Assembly (NCBI RefSeq): GCF_019059575.1
Contig: NW_024881518.1
Location: 1,227,501-1,291,500 of the forward strand
Direction: 5' to 3'
DNA from: Amphibalanus amphitrite
Taxonomy: Eukaryota > Arthropoda > Thecostraca > Balanomorpha > Balanidae
DNA: 64,000 bases
The position numbers were made by a program, and so were the translations under genes. Of the stretch, positions 23,411-35,005 are shown one piece after another. The notes below the pieces were generated by a model, which was not told where the DNA came from, ran no database searches, and worked only from the letters and a program-made list of their open reading frames with translations. How positions within the stretch are numbered: the first letter of the stretch is position 1; every line of letters starts with the position of its first letter.

Positions 23411-26400
23411 ATGTTGCAATACATCGCAGCTATTTCAGGGTCAAAGATATGGACCCCTAATTTGGGGGATACTAGATATGATACAGTGGGCATAGCACTC
23501 CAATATTTTCTATGAAATTTTCGCCGCTGCAACATACGGTGTGCCAATACCATAAGTTTTCTCAGGTGATAAGCATTGCAATGGCCTGTGAGTCATTGAA
23601 AATGACGATGGTACAAGATGCATAAATTTGCGAAGTTCGCACCTCTGGCGTCAGATAACTCTATTTCGCTCCAGACTCGATATTTCATGACGATATTCGT
23701 ACGCCTATGCCGCCTCTCATCCTTGTCAATCACCTAACATCTAGCTGCCCATGAGTGGCCTTACATGCCTCATACATCTCGACTTTTCTAACGCTCATAG
23801 GAATCTGGTTTTCCAACTGTTTGACGATGATAACAGTGAACTTTTTGATCTGCAGGACACTAGCAGACCATATCTTCTAAAACCACGTTAGGAATGACAT
23901 GCCATCGATGACAAGCTTGTTGATTTCAAGGGACGATCATCCGTGCAAGCATTTATGCTTGTGAAACCAAAAATTGAGACTTGACTATGTATGTTTGGGA
24001 AAGGAGGATTCAGCGGTCTCTTGCACAATTTCGATATTCCAACAGGGTTTGTGGACGGGCTTATGTCTTGTGGGTCTATGTCTTAGCTGGGCATGGCCGA
24101 AGACTTGCATTAGCAGCCAGCCAGCTCTTTTCATTCATACTGGAGAACGACTCACAATTTGTTTGCGATTCAAATCCCCTCCGTTCATCCCAGTATTAAG
24201 AGATTGAATGTGGAGTGGAAAACTACACCGTCATCGTCAGAGAAAGCTAGCTAAACGGACTCGCCATGAAGACAGACGTCAAGACCGAAGGACGTGGTTC
24301 CTTTGATTTACGTATCCAAGAAGTAGGCAACCATGCACTGCTGCCAGGATCCAGCAGGTGCCTGACACCTGGCAAACATTTTTACTGCCAGGTATGTCAT
24401 TTGTTGTCATATATTGACATATGCCGCCAAGTATGGTAGCTGATTGCCACTGAACAAATAGGATTTATACTAAAACATGGACACTGACCATAAGAATACA
24501 AGTTAAAGTGCGGCATTGCGTACGCTCACCTCCATATGAGGTCAATGAACATTGTGCAAGTTCCTGCCGATCGGTACACAGTTACCTGTACCTTTGTTGT
24601 CTGACACGTACAACGGTTACTGCACTGGTCGCTGGTCAGTGCGCGGCTGTTGTACTGACGCCGATGACATGAGGACCGCACGACCAGTCAAACTGCTAAC
24701 TGACGAGTCACAGGCTGAGAGTTTCAGTCACCAGGGATTGTCCGGCTATCGTGAAGATAAACCAACATTCGTCTTTGGCATCGATTCCGGTCCGTCGGCA
24801 GGCTGTCCAGCATTTTGCATCAGAACTGCTTCACTTCGACCATCTACCGACCAACCGTAATGTCTTCATTTTTGTATCAAGTATGTATAATGCACGTTTG
24901 AGAAGCATGGCCCACATGTCTGAATTATGAAAAAATGCACAAGTGCAACGCGCTGTATCGTGGAAATTAAAGGAATAGAAGGCACTCGTAAAAAGATGCC
25001 TATGATTAGCGTTGTTCCATAAGTACCGACTGAAAGGGAATTTTGATACAAGTAGGATGCCAATGAAATATTAAGAAAATGTTCTGATAAGTGGCGCACA
25101 GTAAAGGATTTCTTGTTTGCATTTTACACATTTTAACTGCCGCTTTTATCTCTGAAATTTTTCAAAACATATATCTTCTCATCTATGTCTTCACTTCCTT
25201 CTGTGTGGTCTGATACCACTAAAAATAACCAAGTGGAATGCCCAATGTATCATATTTGATACACAAATTTTTTCCGAAATTTGAACTGCGAAAAAATTTT
25301 TGACTTCAGATTTCGAACAAGGGACCCAAAATGAATCATAGGTCACGAGGTGCTAATTTTAGGAACCGTGGAACTATGTGTGGGCATTAGAGGGTTAAAT
25401 TAAGTACATGTTTTTAGTAGTTCGTGATGAGAGCTTTCGATTGGCGTTTGAATTTTCCAAATCGGACCATTAGTTCGGGAGATAACAGGGGGGGGGGTAA
25501 AATTTACCCCCCCAGCCCCGCGCGTTCGGCTGGAGACCCCAGCCCCGCGCGGGTTAACAAATCTGCTAAAAATGGGTACGGATCTGCTAAAAATGGGTAC
25601 GCATGTGACGTCATTGTACCCAATTATAGCAGATTTGGGTACGACCCACTGAACTCTATAATGTGGAAGGCGCATCGGCCGCCAGATGGTGTTCAACGGT
25701 GCTGCCATGTTGCGCAGACCAGAAAGCGGCCGCCGCCTGTGTTGGGAATAGGGAATTCCGGACCTCGATTTACGTTTGCGGCCGCTGCATCCGTTACGTT
25801 CAAGCTATGTAGACACGGGACCCGGCATTTTACGCAGAATTGAGTGGAGAACAAGATGAAAACTTAAAAAATCCTCAGATACAAGGAACTAATGCGTTAA
25901 ACCCTTATAAGTCAATGGGGAAATATGAAAATTGCTATTTCGGCGCCGAGAATGATCTGAAACTATCTCAAGCATATACAATCATGATTTCATGCACTCC
26001 TTGCAAGGTTCTATGCTTCATATTTACATTGTTGCCCTTGCGTGACGTCATTTGTGACGTCACAAGGGTCACAATTTTTCTTCAATTACTCCCGATCAAA
26101 TTGAGCTAGCGAGTCGGGAAAGCCACCAATGGACTCAGGAAGACCTGCCGAATCGAATGATATGCGACATGACCTCTTTTGACTAACTTCGTGACCTGGG
26201 GGTGCTGACCTGACCTTGGCCTGAGGTCAACACCCTAAGTTGACCTGACCCGAACAAAAAGTATATCACTCGATGCGCCTGAGCTAGCTGAGCACGATGA
26301 TGCCAAAATCGCAGCTCTACGGCCATTTTTGGCGAAGTTATTTACCAAAAACCGAACCCGTGCCTTGGATCACTTGACCTGACCTCAGAGGTCACCGGTT

Positions 26401-26703
26401 GACCTGAGACCTTTACAGTGGGTTCCTACCAGTCACTCTGCATTAGACTTTGCCGCATACGACCACTTAACCGCTTAATTCTAGTTTAATTAGCGGCGCA
26501 TTAGCGAGGTGGGTTCAATCAACCCTCTCTGCCGGGGCAAATGTAGGTCCGGAGAGTGAATTTGAGGGATTCTGAAGATACGGTCGTGTTCCCCACTCAA
26601 TTCTGCGTAAGATGCCGGGTTTCGTATCTACGTAACTTGAACGTAACGGATGCGGCGGCCGCAAACGAACGTAAATCGAGGTCCCGAATTCCCTATTCGT
26701 TAA

Positions 26704-27882
26704 CCCGCGCCCCACTGGGGGGGGGGGGGGCTATTTATAGCCCCCCCTCCCGTTTTTCTGCAATAACTTCCAAACCGCTTGACGTATCGACGCCAAACTT
26801 TCAGTACCTTAGGCCGCATCAATTTGACACCTTGTGTCAAAATTTGAACTTCGTACCTACTATAGGTCGGCCGGAAATGACGTCAGAGTGACGCCATGTT
26901 CGGCCGATTTCGACGCAAAACATTGAACCACGGCAATCGCTCCCAAGAGCTCAGTTTTTAGGCTAGATCCAATTTCTTTGCATGAGAGGACTCAGAATAG
27001 ACTGCGCTATCTAACTGCTATCTCGGATTTTCGAAATTTTGAAAATTTTGAAAATTTGATATAATAATATCCAAAATTTATATTTTTACATTTTTTTCAA
27101 AAAGTTTTGACTTTTCGAAAAAAACCGGAATATATGTGATAGAACGCATTATTATGACTAACTCTAGCAAGTTTTAGCTAAATATCTTCAAAAATGGCCA
27201 AGTTTTACGCATTATTGCAAAAAATTCTCAATTATTTATTTTTCAAATCAATTTTTCAGCACGTATTTGACATCGTACGCCAATATAAATAGCACCATCG
27301 TGTTCCTGAGCTCAAACTGCATCCAATAGACACCTTTTTTATTGAAAAATTTAAACTTCAAAATTTGACCCTTTTGACCTGAAAATGACCTAACATAAGC
27401 TAAATGCGACTCAAAATGACCTCGAATGACACAGACGACATCAAATTCGAAATCTCTGACCTAAATGGACCATAAAACATGTGTCACGTGACCGACGCAT
27501 GATATAATATTTTCGTGACCTGTGATGACCTGACCTTGACCTGAAAATCAAAGTACAAGTTTGGTACCCTCAGGGTAACTAGAGCATCTGTTCCCGAGTG
27601 TGTGATCCAAAAATGAGCCTGATCTGACTTGTAAGACGGCGGCCAGAGCCCAAAACGTGAATAAGCCAAAATGCTAATAATTTTTACTTTGACCTGACCT
27701 GTGACGTCATCGGTGACCTCGAGGTCAATGAAATTAGGTTTCGCTCGACAGTTTTTCCGGGGCTATCAGACGCCGTTTGAATTTTGACGATCGGCCCAGT
27801 AGTGAGTTAGGAGGGGGGGCTATGAATAGCCCCCCCCCCCCCCAGTAGGGCGTGTTATACGCAGACCCCAGTGGGGCGCGGG
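26704..27882. mobile_element. TTAA-flanked element (copy d)
   Basis: Ends read CCCGCGCCCCACTGGGG inward and are flanked by TTAA (26700-26703 and 27883-27886). Subterminal palindromes use a CTATTTATAG-like loop between G- and C-runs. The interior resembles the ends of copies c and e (CCAAACTTTCAGTACCTT). Flanking DNA matches, in reverse complement and without the element, sequence at about 25710-25840. Confidence 0.82.
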
Positions 27883-29127
27883 TTAACACAGGCGGCAGCC
27901 GGTTCCTGGTCTGCGCAATATGGCCGCCACCGTTAGGCACTACGGCCAATAGGGTTGAAGCGGCAGTGCTTCCCTGTGGTACGACCCCAAGCTAAAAGCG
28001 ATTTGCGCACTAATTGAAGCAAATGCGCATGAAATGCCTGGCACATTCATGATGAGAAAAGTGCTGTGAATAGCTTGCCCTATTTTCTTTTAGATCAAGC
28101 TATCACAAGATAACAATATCGCTCTTGAAAGATAAATTTACTGAAACTCGCTAAAAATCGTTTATGTTTTGGAGTATTTTCTGTTTCTTTCTTTTAAAAT
28201 AGGCAAAAAATAATATTTGAAACAATTTCTAGCAGAAAAATACATGTGGCTTAACCCGCGCCCCGCTGGGCTATTCAGCCATACGCGCCCTGCTGGGGGG
28301 GGGGGGCAGATTCTGCCCCCCTGTCTAACTTCCGAACCGATGGTCGTAGAAAGACGGGGAAAACGGCAATCAAAAGCTCTCAACGAGGCGAATCTAAAGA
28401 GCTCAAATTTTTTTGCTTAAGTAGGTCAGAGGTCAGGTCAAGGTCAGGTCAAGGGTACAAAATGCAAGTTTCTACAGTATCGGCCTTGCACCGTAATTGC
28501 CGAAGAATGGACTGAGACTGATTGCCCAAAACGTGTTCTTAGGCTACCAAGACAATATTCTTTGCATACAATATCATTCAAAGGTCAAGGTCAAGGTCAG
28601 GTCAGGTCAGGTCAGGTCACCAAAAACAAAATACAGGGTGTCTCAAAAGTTCGTTGACAGGTACAAGCCATGCTTTTTTGTCAATAATTCTGAATCAACA
28701 ATAAATAAACAGTCGAAATTTTGCATGGGCATTGGTAACAGCCTTCCTCAAGCAGTCTCATTGTTTTCAAACGCATTCGACCCTTCATGAGCCCACAAAA
28801 AGGGTTCATCTCTGACCATGGGTCAAACATGAAAATGGAGGTCGCAAAATCGGGTCGGCTGAGAAACTCTCTGTTTCAGGAGTAATGGGAATGGTTAAGT
28901 CGGAAATGACACATGTTTATTTGCTCATCACCAACAGGTACAGATAAAACCCGGTTACAGGTGAAGTCATGGATAAATATAAGATAAATCTATATAAATA
29001 CACGCAACACTTCGAACGGACAAAAGCTCAATAAAAGCCAGCTCGTGCAGCATGGAGCCTTACAGAGGCCTTGTACACTGATATCGGAGAATAAAAGAAG
29101 TCTAGAGATGTGTTGTCTCTTAAAAGC

Positions 29128-30333
29128 TCATTGCACCTTGATGGGATACGGCAGAAGGTATTGTTTTTTTATCGTTGCCACTCGAGCAAACGGCACATGC
29201 CAAAGAGCTGGGGACCTGTTGCGTCTGACAGGTGTCGACAGCTGAAACTGATGTAGCAGCTGAGGACAGTCAATGTGGCCGTGAAACACACCGTAAAGGA
29301 ACATCAGGTCATGTTGCATGAGACGTGATTTGATCGAGGGAACGTTAAAATGATGAAGTAGGTGATCATAGCTAAGATTTTGTGAGCAAGTGTCACTAGA
29401 ACAGGCCAGCCAGATGAGAAATGTGTGCTGAATACGTTCGAGTCTTTTGAGGTGAGTCACAGCTGCACCAGACCAGACCACACTGCCGTATTCGATGATG
29501 GAGCGAACATGAGCGTAAAACACAGACAGTAAAGGCTTAAAACTGACCCTGGCGCGGCGCGGGACGGCCGATCGCTGCATGCTTCTGATCAGCAGACCGA
29601 CCATGCGTTTCGCTTTGGCGACCGTGGCATCTACGTGACCAGCAAAGGTCAGTTTATTGTCAAGCACAACTCCTAAATCGCGCACCTGCGTACATCGTTC
29701 CAGTGCGGCGTCACCTATCTTGTATGATGCTAATACAGGTGAGGTGCGCAAAGTAAAAGTTATCACATGACATTTCACAGGGTTCAGGTGCAAGTTCCAA
29801 GCGCGAGACCAGTCTACCAATGCATTGATGTCAGCTTGCAATGTATGAACATCATCTTCACAGCGAACCATTTTGTGCAGTTTGATATCATCCGCATACA
29901 TCGTGCACCCGTGCTTGATATGAAGCGGGATGTCGGCTGTGTAGCACGCGAACAACAAACTGCTGCACACACTTCCCTCCGGCACGCCCGACAGCACAGG
30001 TGTCCATGTTGACTGCTTCCCGTTGACAACAACACGCTGTTTACGGTCACTAAGGTATGAATGAAGCCAGTTGTATGCAAGACCCGTTACGTTGAAAGAC
30101 TTGTTTAGCTTATAGAGTAAAAGTTCGTGATTAACACTAGTAAAAGCGGAAGAGAAGTCGGTATAAATAACATCAGTTTGTTTGCCTTCGGCAATGGCAC
30201 CCCATACATCGCTCATGAAACATGTAAGATTGGTCACACAAGATCGGTTTGATAAAAATCCGTGTTGGCTCAGCGGCAGCACAGGACGGCAGTGGCAAAG
30301 TGTCGGCGAGGATGAGTACAACATGATGATCAT
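29128..30333 (-). pseudogene. 5'-truncated LINE reverse transcriptase
   Basis: A 401-codon open frame encodes the reverse transcriptase from the HGF motif onward: QHGFLSNRSC, VIYTDFSSAFTSV (an Asp of the catalytic triad), SGVPEGSV, the catalytic MYADD, and a Jockey/CR1-type C-terminal tail (VWSGAAVTHLKRLERIQ). The endonuclease and the first polymerase motifs are missing, so it is a truncated insertion, although the remaining frame is uninterrupted. It differs clearly from the LINE at 12.9-18.4 kb, so it is another family. It lies inside the mariner at 28634-31371. Confidence 0.88.
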
Positions 30334-30740
30334 CTAATAAAAACGGTGGCTAAACTTTTTGAAGGACAAAACCATGCGAGACTAACAGCGTTTTGAACGA
30401 CCCTCGTACGGCAGCAGACTCGTGCTCCGGAAAGCAGCTGAAAATGAAGGCATAACTATTGAAAACTGACAAGAAGCTCACAAACAGAGGTTACCCAGTT
30501 TAAAAAATTGCAGGTCATCGTAAAATAAAGACAAAGTATCATTTGAAATTGTTTATAATATCTAGAACGCTAAATTTTGGGGGAAAATAACACGAAAATC
30601 ATCAATACCAAGGACAACTGACCCTCCAAAAGTGTCAATTAATGTAAAGTTTTATCTTATGAAGTTTCAAGAGGCAGATCTGGAGCGAATAGCTTTCTTT
30701 TAGACACAAAATCCCGACAAAACCACACGATGGACAGGTT

Positions 30741-31000
30741 TTGGCGGTTTACAAAGCAGAACCTCTCCTGAGGAAAACACTCCGCAACCCAGCGAAGGTC
30801 TTGGCATGGGGAATGACGAGCGTTTGGGATTTGCAAAATTTGCACAATGTGTCTAAGAAACAGATGGCCGACACATTCTTCTACGATATGCTGCGAAAAA
30901 TTTTCCCCTGGCACTTCCCATTTGTTCAGGAATGGGGTTGTTTTGAAAAGGAAAATGGTGCTTGGGAGGTTGGCGCCAGTCATTCATGAATGAGTTAGCG
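30741..31000 (+). pseudogene. Decayed mariner transposase fragment
   Basis: The plus-strand frame reads LRNPAKVLAWGMTS, comparable to the KxPxSVMVWGG block before the second catalytic Asp of mariner transposases, then DTFFYDMLRKIFPWHFP, comparable to the region leading to the QQD motif. Stops follow. Resemblance is to short blocks only, but position within mariner ends supports it. Confidence 0.5.
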
Positions 31001-32860
31001 CCAGAGAAGACCTACAAAATACTCACGGATGGTATCGATGCACGCTGTCGGCTTTCAGGGAGAAGCGGATGTTGCCGGGGAGCTCGTCAAACCTAATTCC
31101 GACGCAGAAACTGCAGGGGATTCCCTTACAAGAGCTTGAAAGCTTGTAACCTTTTATCAGCCTCCGGCAGCTGACGGAGCGACGAAAATCGGTATGGGCA
31201 AATATTTTTGGAGATACAGCAAAGGGTTTGATTTCCAACCTCCCGAATCAGTTGTCAAAGCATGCATATTTGTCTAGTGTGCACACAGACACAAAAACCT
31301 TAGATTTTTGGCCGGTTCTTATATGCTTTATGGGCATGGGAAATGTGTATAGGAACTTTTGAGACACCCTGTATAGAAAAGGGCATGTGCGACACATGTT
31401 TTATGGGTCATTTTATTCATAGAATTCAATAGGCACACTCAATTAGTGATATGGACCACCTCTGGATGAATTTCAGGTCGAGGTCAGGTCAAGGTCAGGT
31501 CAAGTGAGGTCAAATTTTGAAGTTGGTTGTTAAGGCCTAAAAAGGTGTCTGTCTGATGCAGTTTTTCACGGCGAGTCGAATGGTGCTATTTTTGTTTCCG
31601 TACGAGGTCTAGAACTTCCAAAAAATTCATTTTTCAAAAATTTTGTGTGTCGTGACGTCATAAAATTTTGAATAACTCCCACATTTTTGAACCGATTCTT
31701 CTCAAAATTGATATGTAGGTGCACATAGACCACCTATCTGACATATATTCCGGTTTTTTCGATACACTCAAAATTTTGGATTTTATAATTACTTTTTCCC
31801 AAAAAAGTATTACTTTTTCCCAAAAAAGTATTACTTTTTCCCAAAAAAGTCTGTTTTTTTAAAATTTGGGCCAAAATCCAAAATTTTCAAAAAACCGAGA
31901 TAGCCATTTGATAGACAAAGTAGAATCACGTATAACCTTTTTTGTTACGTCTTGATTCCTTTAAAAATGAAGATCTTAGCGGCTTTTGAAATTTTGCGAT
32001 TTTTTAGGCGAAAATGGCGAGCATGACGTCACTAAAACGTTATTTTCTCAAAAATTTTCCGACGGATTTCGCTCAAATTTTCAGGGAACGTGTCAAATTG
32101 ATGTATGATAAGGTAATGAAAGTTTGACGTCGCTGGCGTAACGCGTTTAGAAGTTATTGGCGAAAAACGGGAGGGGGGCAGATTCTGCCCCCCCCCCAGC
32201 GGGGCGCGGGTTAAAGTCATCACTAGAGCTGGCCACCACTATAACAAACAAAATTTGCTGTCATTGGTCGGGCCAGATGGTGCCTAGTTTGTACGATTTA
32301 GGAGGTAAATGGCAATTTAGGCATATTTCAACAGTTAATTAACCATTTTTGTGGTTTGTTAAGATGGCCGTGATCACAGTGTTTCATGTAATGGCAAATT
32401 TGGCATAAAACATCGCTTGGTCCCATGAGCCCATGAGCATGAGTTGTGTGTTGATGCTCCATTGATTATTGCAGCATATTGCAGCAAAGCTAACCACGTC
32501 CTTTCAAACCATGCTAGTCAGCATGTCTTGCTCAGCAGCTGTTAAATACACTGTTTCGTTAATCTTTTTTGTTGTTTGTCAGTTTTTCCTTTTCGTGAAT
32601 CTTTTTGTTGTCGGTCATAGTTTTTCCTAACTAGGAACAATTCCACCTTCATTCTATTGGACTGTTGGGGAAAATTCATTCATCGTTACCTTTCACAGAT
32701 CGTGACATTCTTTTGTCATGGGAGGCCATATATGTATTTATGCTACCTTACATCAGTAAAATGTGGTTGGCTCATGGTTGTGATTATTTTCAAGAAATGT
32801 GTTACAGTTTTAGTCTATTCATCATCTCTCTCATGTAACATTTTCATTTTTCAGATCAGG

Positions 32861-34235
32861 ATGGAGGAAACATTGGAAAAAAAGAGAAAGACCTGGAGCA
32901 AGGTTGCAAAATGTGGAAATGCTCACCATGGAGACGTCCTTCTAAATCGAGCATCTGAAAGTCCCCCCGTCAGGTTGTTGAGGACAAAAGCAAAGAAAAT
33001 TAACACTGCTGTCCTCAAGTTCTATTTTCCTAACGTCTCCAAAGGCGCCACTCCAACGTTCTTGTGTTCTGCATGCGTCAGCCATGCACAGGAAGTACTT
33101 GGCCTGGAGAAAGGAACAAGCAAAACAACGACTTCAAAAGGAACACCTGAAGCAACCACTTCAAAGGTACCAGATGAGGAGACCACTTCAAAGGCACCAG
33201 GTGAAGAAACCACTTCAAAGAAAACAGATGAAACAACCACGTCAAAGGGGGCAGAGGAGGCAACCACTTCCTCCATTGCAATGGAAGTAGAATGCCTTGA
33301 TGACGCGTCAACTGCAGCAGGAAAAGTGAAAGGTGCTCATGAAAGCAAAAAGACGAAGTCGGATTGTGCTTTTTCGGCCGTGATGGACTTGATCGTAAAG
33401 GACGAAGTCAGTCAAAATCAACTGAAGTGTCTAGCGGGTGCCATAGGCACTTCACTCAACAGTAAGCTGTATGCAGAGAGTGTTGCGATGGCCGGGAGGT
33501 ACAAGTCAATCCCCCAGTTGGAGAACCTGAGCCCAAGACAATGGTTAGGCGAAAGAAATGAAGTGGTCATGGAGTTTCTTGAGAAAGTCACCCAGGCTCG
33601 AAGAGAATCAGATGACATGGACGAACGGAAGGCTGTCAGACTATGCCATTTGTATGAACATATCCTCGGCGCTCGTAACAAGCGTTTCGTCGGCCCATTC
33701 TCCTTTTGTGAATCATTGGTGAAGAATACATATTCTCAGAGCAAATCCGCCCAAGCCATTGCCAGCGCTGCAGCTCCCTCGGGGTCGGTGACCACCCATC
33801 GTGCCATGCTAGCAGAGAATGCTACTGTAGAAGGCAAACTGCACGCCGAAGGCGATGTTGATGTCTTTTGACAACAACCAGGTTGTGAAGAGATCGACAA
33901 TGCTGATGATTGGTGGTCAACGGACTGTGAGTGGATGCACTATGGTGTGTTCAATCCAGCAAGAACGAGCAACCAACGTACAGAAAGATAGTTCCCTGAT
34001 GCCATCTTCGTACGAGTGTTTTGAAGGAGAGCAGCTGGCAAGCGCATTGGAAGACGTCAACGCCCTGGAAAAGGAGCTGGCGGTTGACTTCAGAGCCTAT
34101 CGAGGCAGGTTCTTTCACAGAAGACTTCAACAGGTTCAGAAGGAACAAAAAATGAATGACGAAAAGTTGATAGATCCGACGGACGTGTACGCAGCTAGCG
34201 GTCACTGGCAAGGTCAGCTGCAGGAAGTGTGCTGA
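32861..34235 (+). pseudogene. Repeat-rich ORF of unknown family with one frameshift
   Basis: An open frame starts at ATG 32861, just after an acceptor-like TTTTCATTTTTCAG (32854), and runs to TGA at 33871. The frame then continues at +1 from about 33855 to TGA at 34235, with a clean hand-over inside a run of four Ts. The N-terminal 80 residues are basic with a CSAC pair. Next come about seven degenerate ETTSK-type repeats (33115-33275), then a helical domain of about 170 residues. After the shift there is an acidic-helical segment. I do not recognise the family; single-frame design and TE-rich surroundings suggest a transposon-borne or captured gene. The shift could be a real lesion, a sequencing error in a homopolymer, or an unannotated intron. 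Confidence 0.5.
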
Positions 34236-34633
34236 GGTTCTTGATAGCTCGTGTTTGCGTTGTTCGGTATGCGGAGAAAGTCTCAAGGGCTCGGAGGTAT
34301 CACGTGAAGAGCCGTATGACGTACCATCGAGGCCCATTGATTGCAATAAAGGCCGCAGCGTCCCAAAACCATGTTTCAGCTTGGGTGTCGGGTGAGATAC
34401 ATAGAAGTTGTTACTGCTATTTTTAGCAGCTGCATTTGCCAAAAATGGTATCCCTGATTAGATTTGATGCTTCCTGAATCAGCTAGATTTTTAGCATTAT
34501 TCTTTAAAGTTTTCAGGCAAGTGCTTGGTTCATCTGCACCTTTGAGATTTTTAGTATTGATTTTGCATGCAAAATAGTGGCTTTTGGAGTCGAAGATGGT
34601 TGTTTGACCAGTTTTCTGCCACATACTTTTTAC

Positions 34634-34735
34634 CGTACCCATTTTTAGCAGATCCGTACCCATTTTTAACAGATTTCTGTTAAAAATAGCAGACTGCTAA
34701 AAATTGCAGATTTTACCACAGTTTCCCCGACTGTC
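34634..34735 (-). repeat. Unoccupied paralogue of the insertion site of element c
   Basis: Read on the minus strand it contains the GCAGTCTGCTATTTTTAA and AATGGGTACGGATCTGC flanks found on either side of element c (21113-25553), joined through one TTAA. It is thus an empty copy of that target repeat. Confidence 0.85.
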
Positions 34736-34774
34736 TTGAGACGGTCTTCGTAAGGTTGTCCGAAGTGTGTTTAT

Positions 34775-34834
34775 ACACCCCTCCCCCCCCCCAGCAGGGC
34801 ATGGAAATCCAGGACCCTCAGTGGGGAATGGGTT
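34775..34834. mobile_element. Terminus of a TTAA-type element remnant
   Basis: A C-run followed by CCAGCAGGGCATGG and CCTCAGTGGGGAATGGGTTAA matches the right-end layout of copies d and e. No matching left end was found, so it is a remnant. Confidence 0.5.
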
Positions 34835-35005
34835 AATACTATCAAAATAGCAAAAAAATGGCAAGCCCTTTTTTATTTCATCTTTATGACTGTCAACACC
34901 TGTGTGACGAGAGTTCTGAACTGTCCGATCTACAAATGCTGTTTCCTAAATAGGATCCCAAAGCTCTTTCAGTCGCCTGTCACTCACTGGCATCCTCTTT
35001 TGCAG

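Larger units (their letters stand above)
21113..25553. mobile_element. Large TTAA-flanked element (copy c, 4.4 kb)
   Basis: Both ends read inward as CCCGCGCGGGGCTGGGG and are flanked by TTAA (21109-21112 and 25554-25557). A palindrome of G-run, TAAATTTTA-like loop and C-run sits inside each end. The right terminus is partly duplicated (CCCAGCCCCGCGCG twice). Its left 0.9 kb matches, in inverted orientation, the right end of the element at 28255-32210. The interior holds two copies of a hairpin repeat and many TGACCT repeats but no transposase. An empty paralogous site exists at 34634-34735. Confidence 0.82.
28634..31371 (+). mobile_element. mariner-like element inside TTAA element e
   Basis: CAGGGTGTCTCAAAAGTTC begins at 28634 and its inverted copy ends at 31371, flanked by TA (28632-28633 and 31372-31373). 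Copy c carries the same flanking sequence with an uninterrupted TA, which proves the boundaries. Decayed transposase segments remain on the plus strand at 30741-31000. A 5'-truncated LINE occupies part of the interior. Confidence 0.88.
28255..32210. mobile_element. TTAA-flanked element (copy e) carrying a nested mariner
   Basis: Ends read CCCGCGCCCCGCTGGG inward, flanked by TTAA (28251-28254 and 32211-32214), with CAGATTCTG-centred G/C palindromes. The left 370 bp and right 840 bp match copy c in inverted orientation; the central 2.7 kb is a mariner absent from copy c. A 24-bp unit ending CCCAAAAAAGT is locally tandem near 31790-31850. Confidence 0.82.
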
